A stretch of DNA of 5,514 nucleotides. Source: JBDSRX01 sp047445235. GTDB lineage: Bacteria; Patescibacteriota; Dojkabacteria; J137. The position numbers and the translations under genes were made by a program. The notes under the pieces are model-generated. The model was not told where the DNA came from. It saw only the letters and a list, made by a program, of their open reading frames with translations, and did not search any database. Below are positions 5,401-5,514 of this stretch, in pieces. Numbering within the stretch: position 1 is the first letter of the stretch; every line of letters begins with the position of its first letter. The stretch is from NCBI GenBank assembly GCA_047445235.1, contig JBLGEO010000048.1, positions 1-5,514 on the forward strand, written 5' to 3'.

Positions 5401-5424
5401 GGCACTCTCGGGAGTGTCTTTTTT
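5401..5424 (+). terminator. Intrinsic terminator before rplJ (attenuator)
   Basis: GGCACTC (5401-5407) pairs with GAGTGTC (5412-5418), with one G-U pair and a TCGG loop, followed by six T (5419-5424). It stands 54 nt before the rplJ ATG and downstream of L10-leader motifs. The most likely role is conditional termination controlled by L10, as described for the Bacillus subtilis rplJL leader, and also partial separation from the upstream rplK-rplA transcript. Confidence 0.85.
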
Positions 5425-5478
5425 AATATAAAATCGGCTTAAAAGCCTTACGGTGTAATAAATCTTAATTATTTTAAA

Positions 5479-5514
5479 ATGGCTAAATCAAAGAACGATA
5501 AGAAGAAATTAGTC
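5479..5514 (+). CDS. rplJ: 50S ribosomal protein L10 (first 12 codons; continues past the window)
   Basis: The ATG at 5479 opens a frame reading MAKSKNDKKKLV to the end of the window. The short basic start is compatible with L10. The main support is position: after rplK and rplA, and directly behind an L10-type leader and attenuator. L10 anchors L12 dimers to form the ribosomal stalk. The start context TTTTAAAATG resembles that of nusG (TTTAAAATG) and has no Shine-Dalgarno sequence. The rest, including the expected rplL downstream, is not visible. Confidence 0.8.
   Translation, partial: MAKSKNDKKKLV

Overview
The window looks like an AT-rich bacterial chromosome read with the standard stop codons. 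Gene content and style suggest a Candidate Phyla Radiation (Patescibacteria)-type organism. The signs are: ComEC divided into a membrane-channel gene and a separate metallo-beta-lactamase gene; short, divergent Sec and ribosomal proteins; a tRNA with no encoded CCA; and start codons that mostly lack a Shine-Dalgarno sequence. This placement is an inference from style, since no 16S gene is present.

Layout, all on the + strand. Positions 1-2719 hold a DNA-uptake (competence) cluster: the 3' part of comEA, a comEC channel gene and a separate ComEC-type MBL hydrolase, joined by 4-bp (ATGA) and 1-bp (TAATG) overlaps. Positions 2720-2882 are intergenic, with two small hairpins and a good sigma70-type promoter. 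From 2883 the classic translation/transcription cluster begins: rpmG (L33), tRNA-Trp, secE, nusG, rplK (L11), rplA (L1), an L10-type leader with an intrinsic terminator, and the first 12 codons of rplJ (L10).

How the parts work together. ComEA would bind incoming double-stranded DNA outside the membrane. The ComEC channel would pass a single strand inward, and the MBL protein is the likely nuclease or hydrolase partner that is fused to ComEC in many other bacteria. The second block supplies a tRNA, a Sec translocon subunit, the NusG elongation factor and the ribosomal stalk proteins L11, L1 and L10. Its most information-rich non-coding part is the 241-nt gap between rplA and rplJ. This gap carries recognisable L10-leader motifs, two mutually exclusive hairpins built on a 13-nt direct repeat, a 10-bp stem made from a 7-nt tandem repeat, and a terminator whose 5' arm and loop can pair with the conserved CCGAGA of the leader. 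Together these give an explicit, testable attenuation model for the stalk operon.

I did not find a clearly new defence, mobile or CRISPR system. The most interesting material is the rplJ leader architecture and the divided ComEC.
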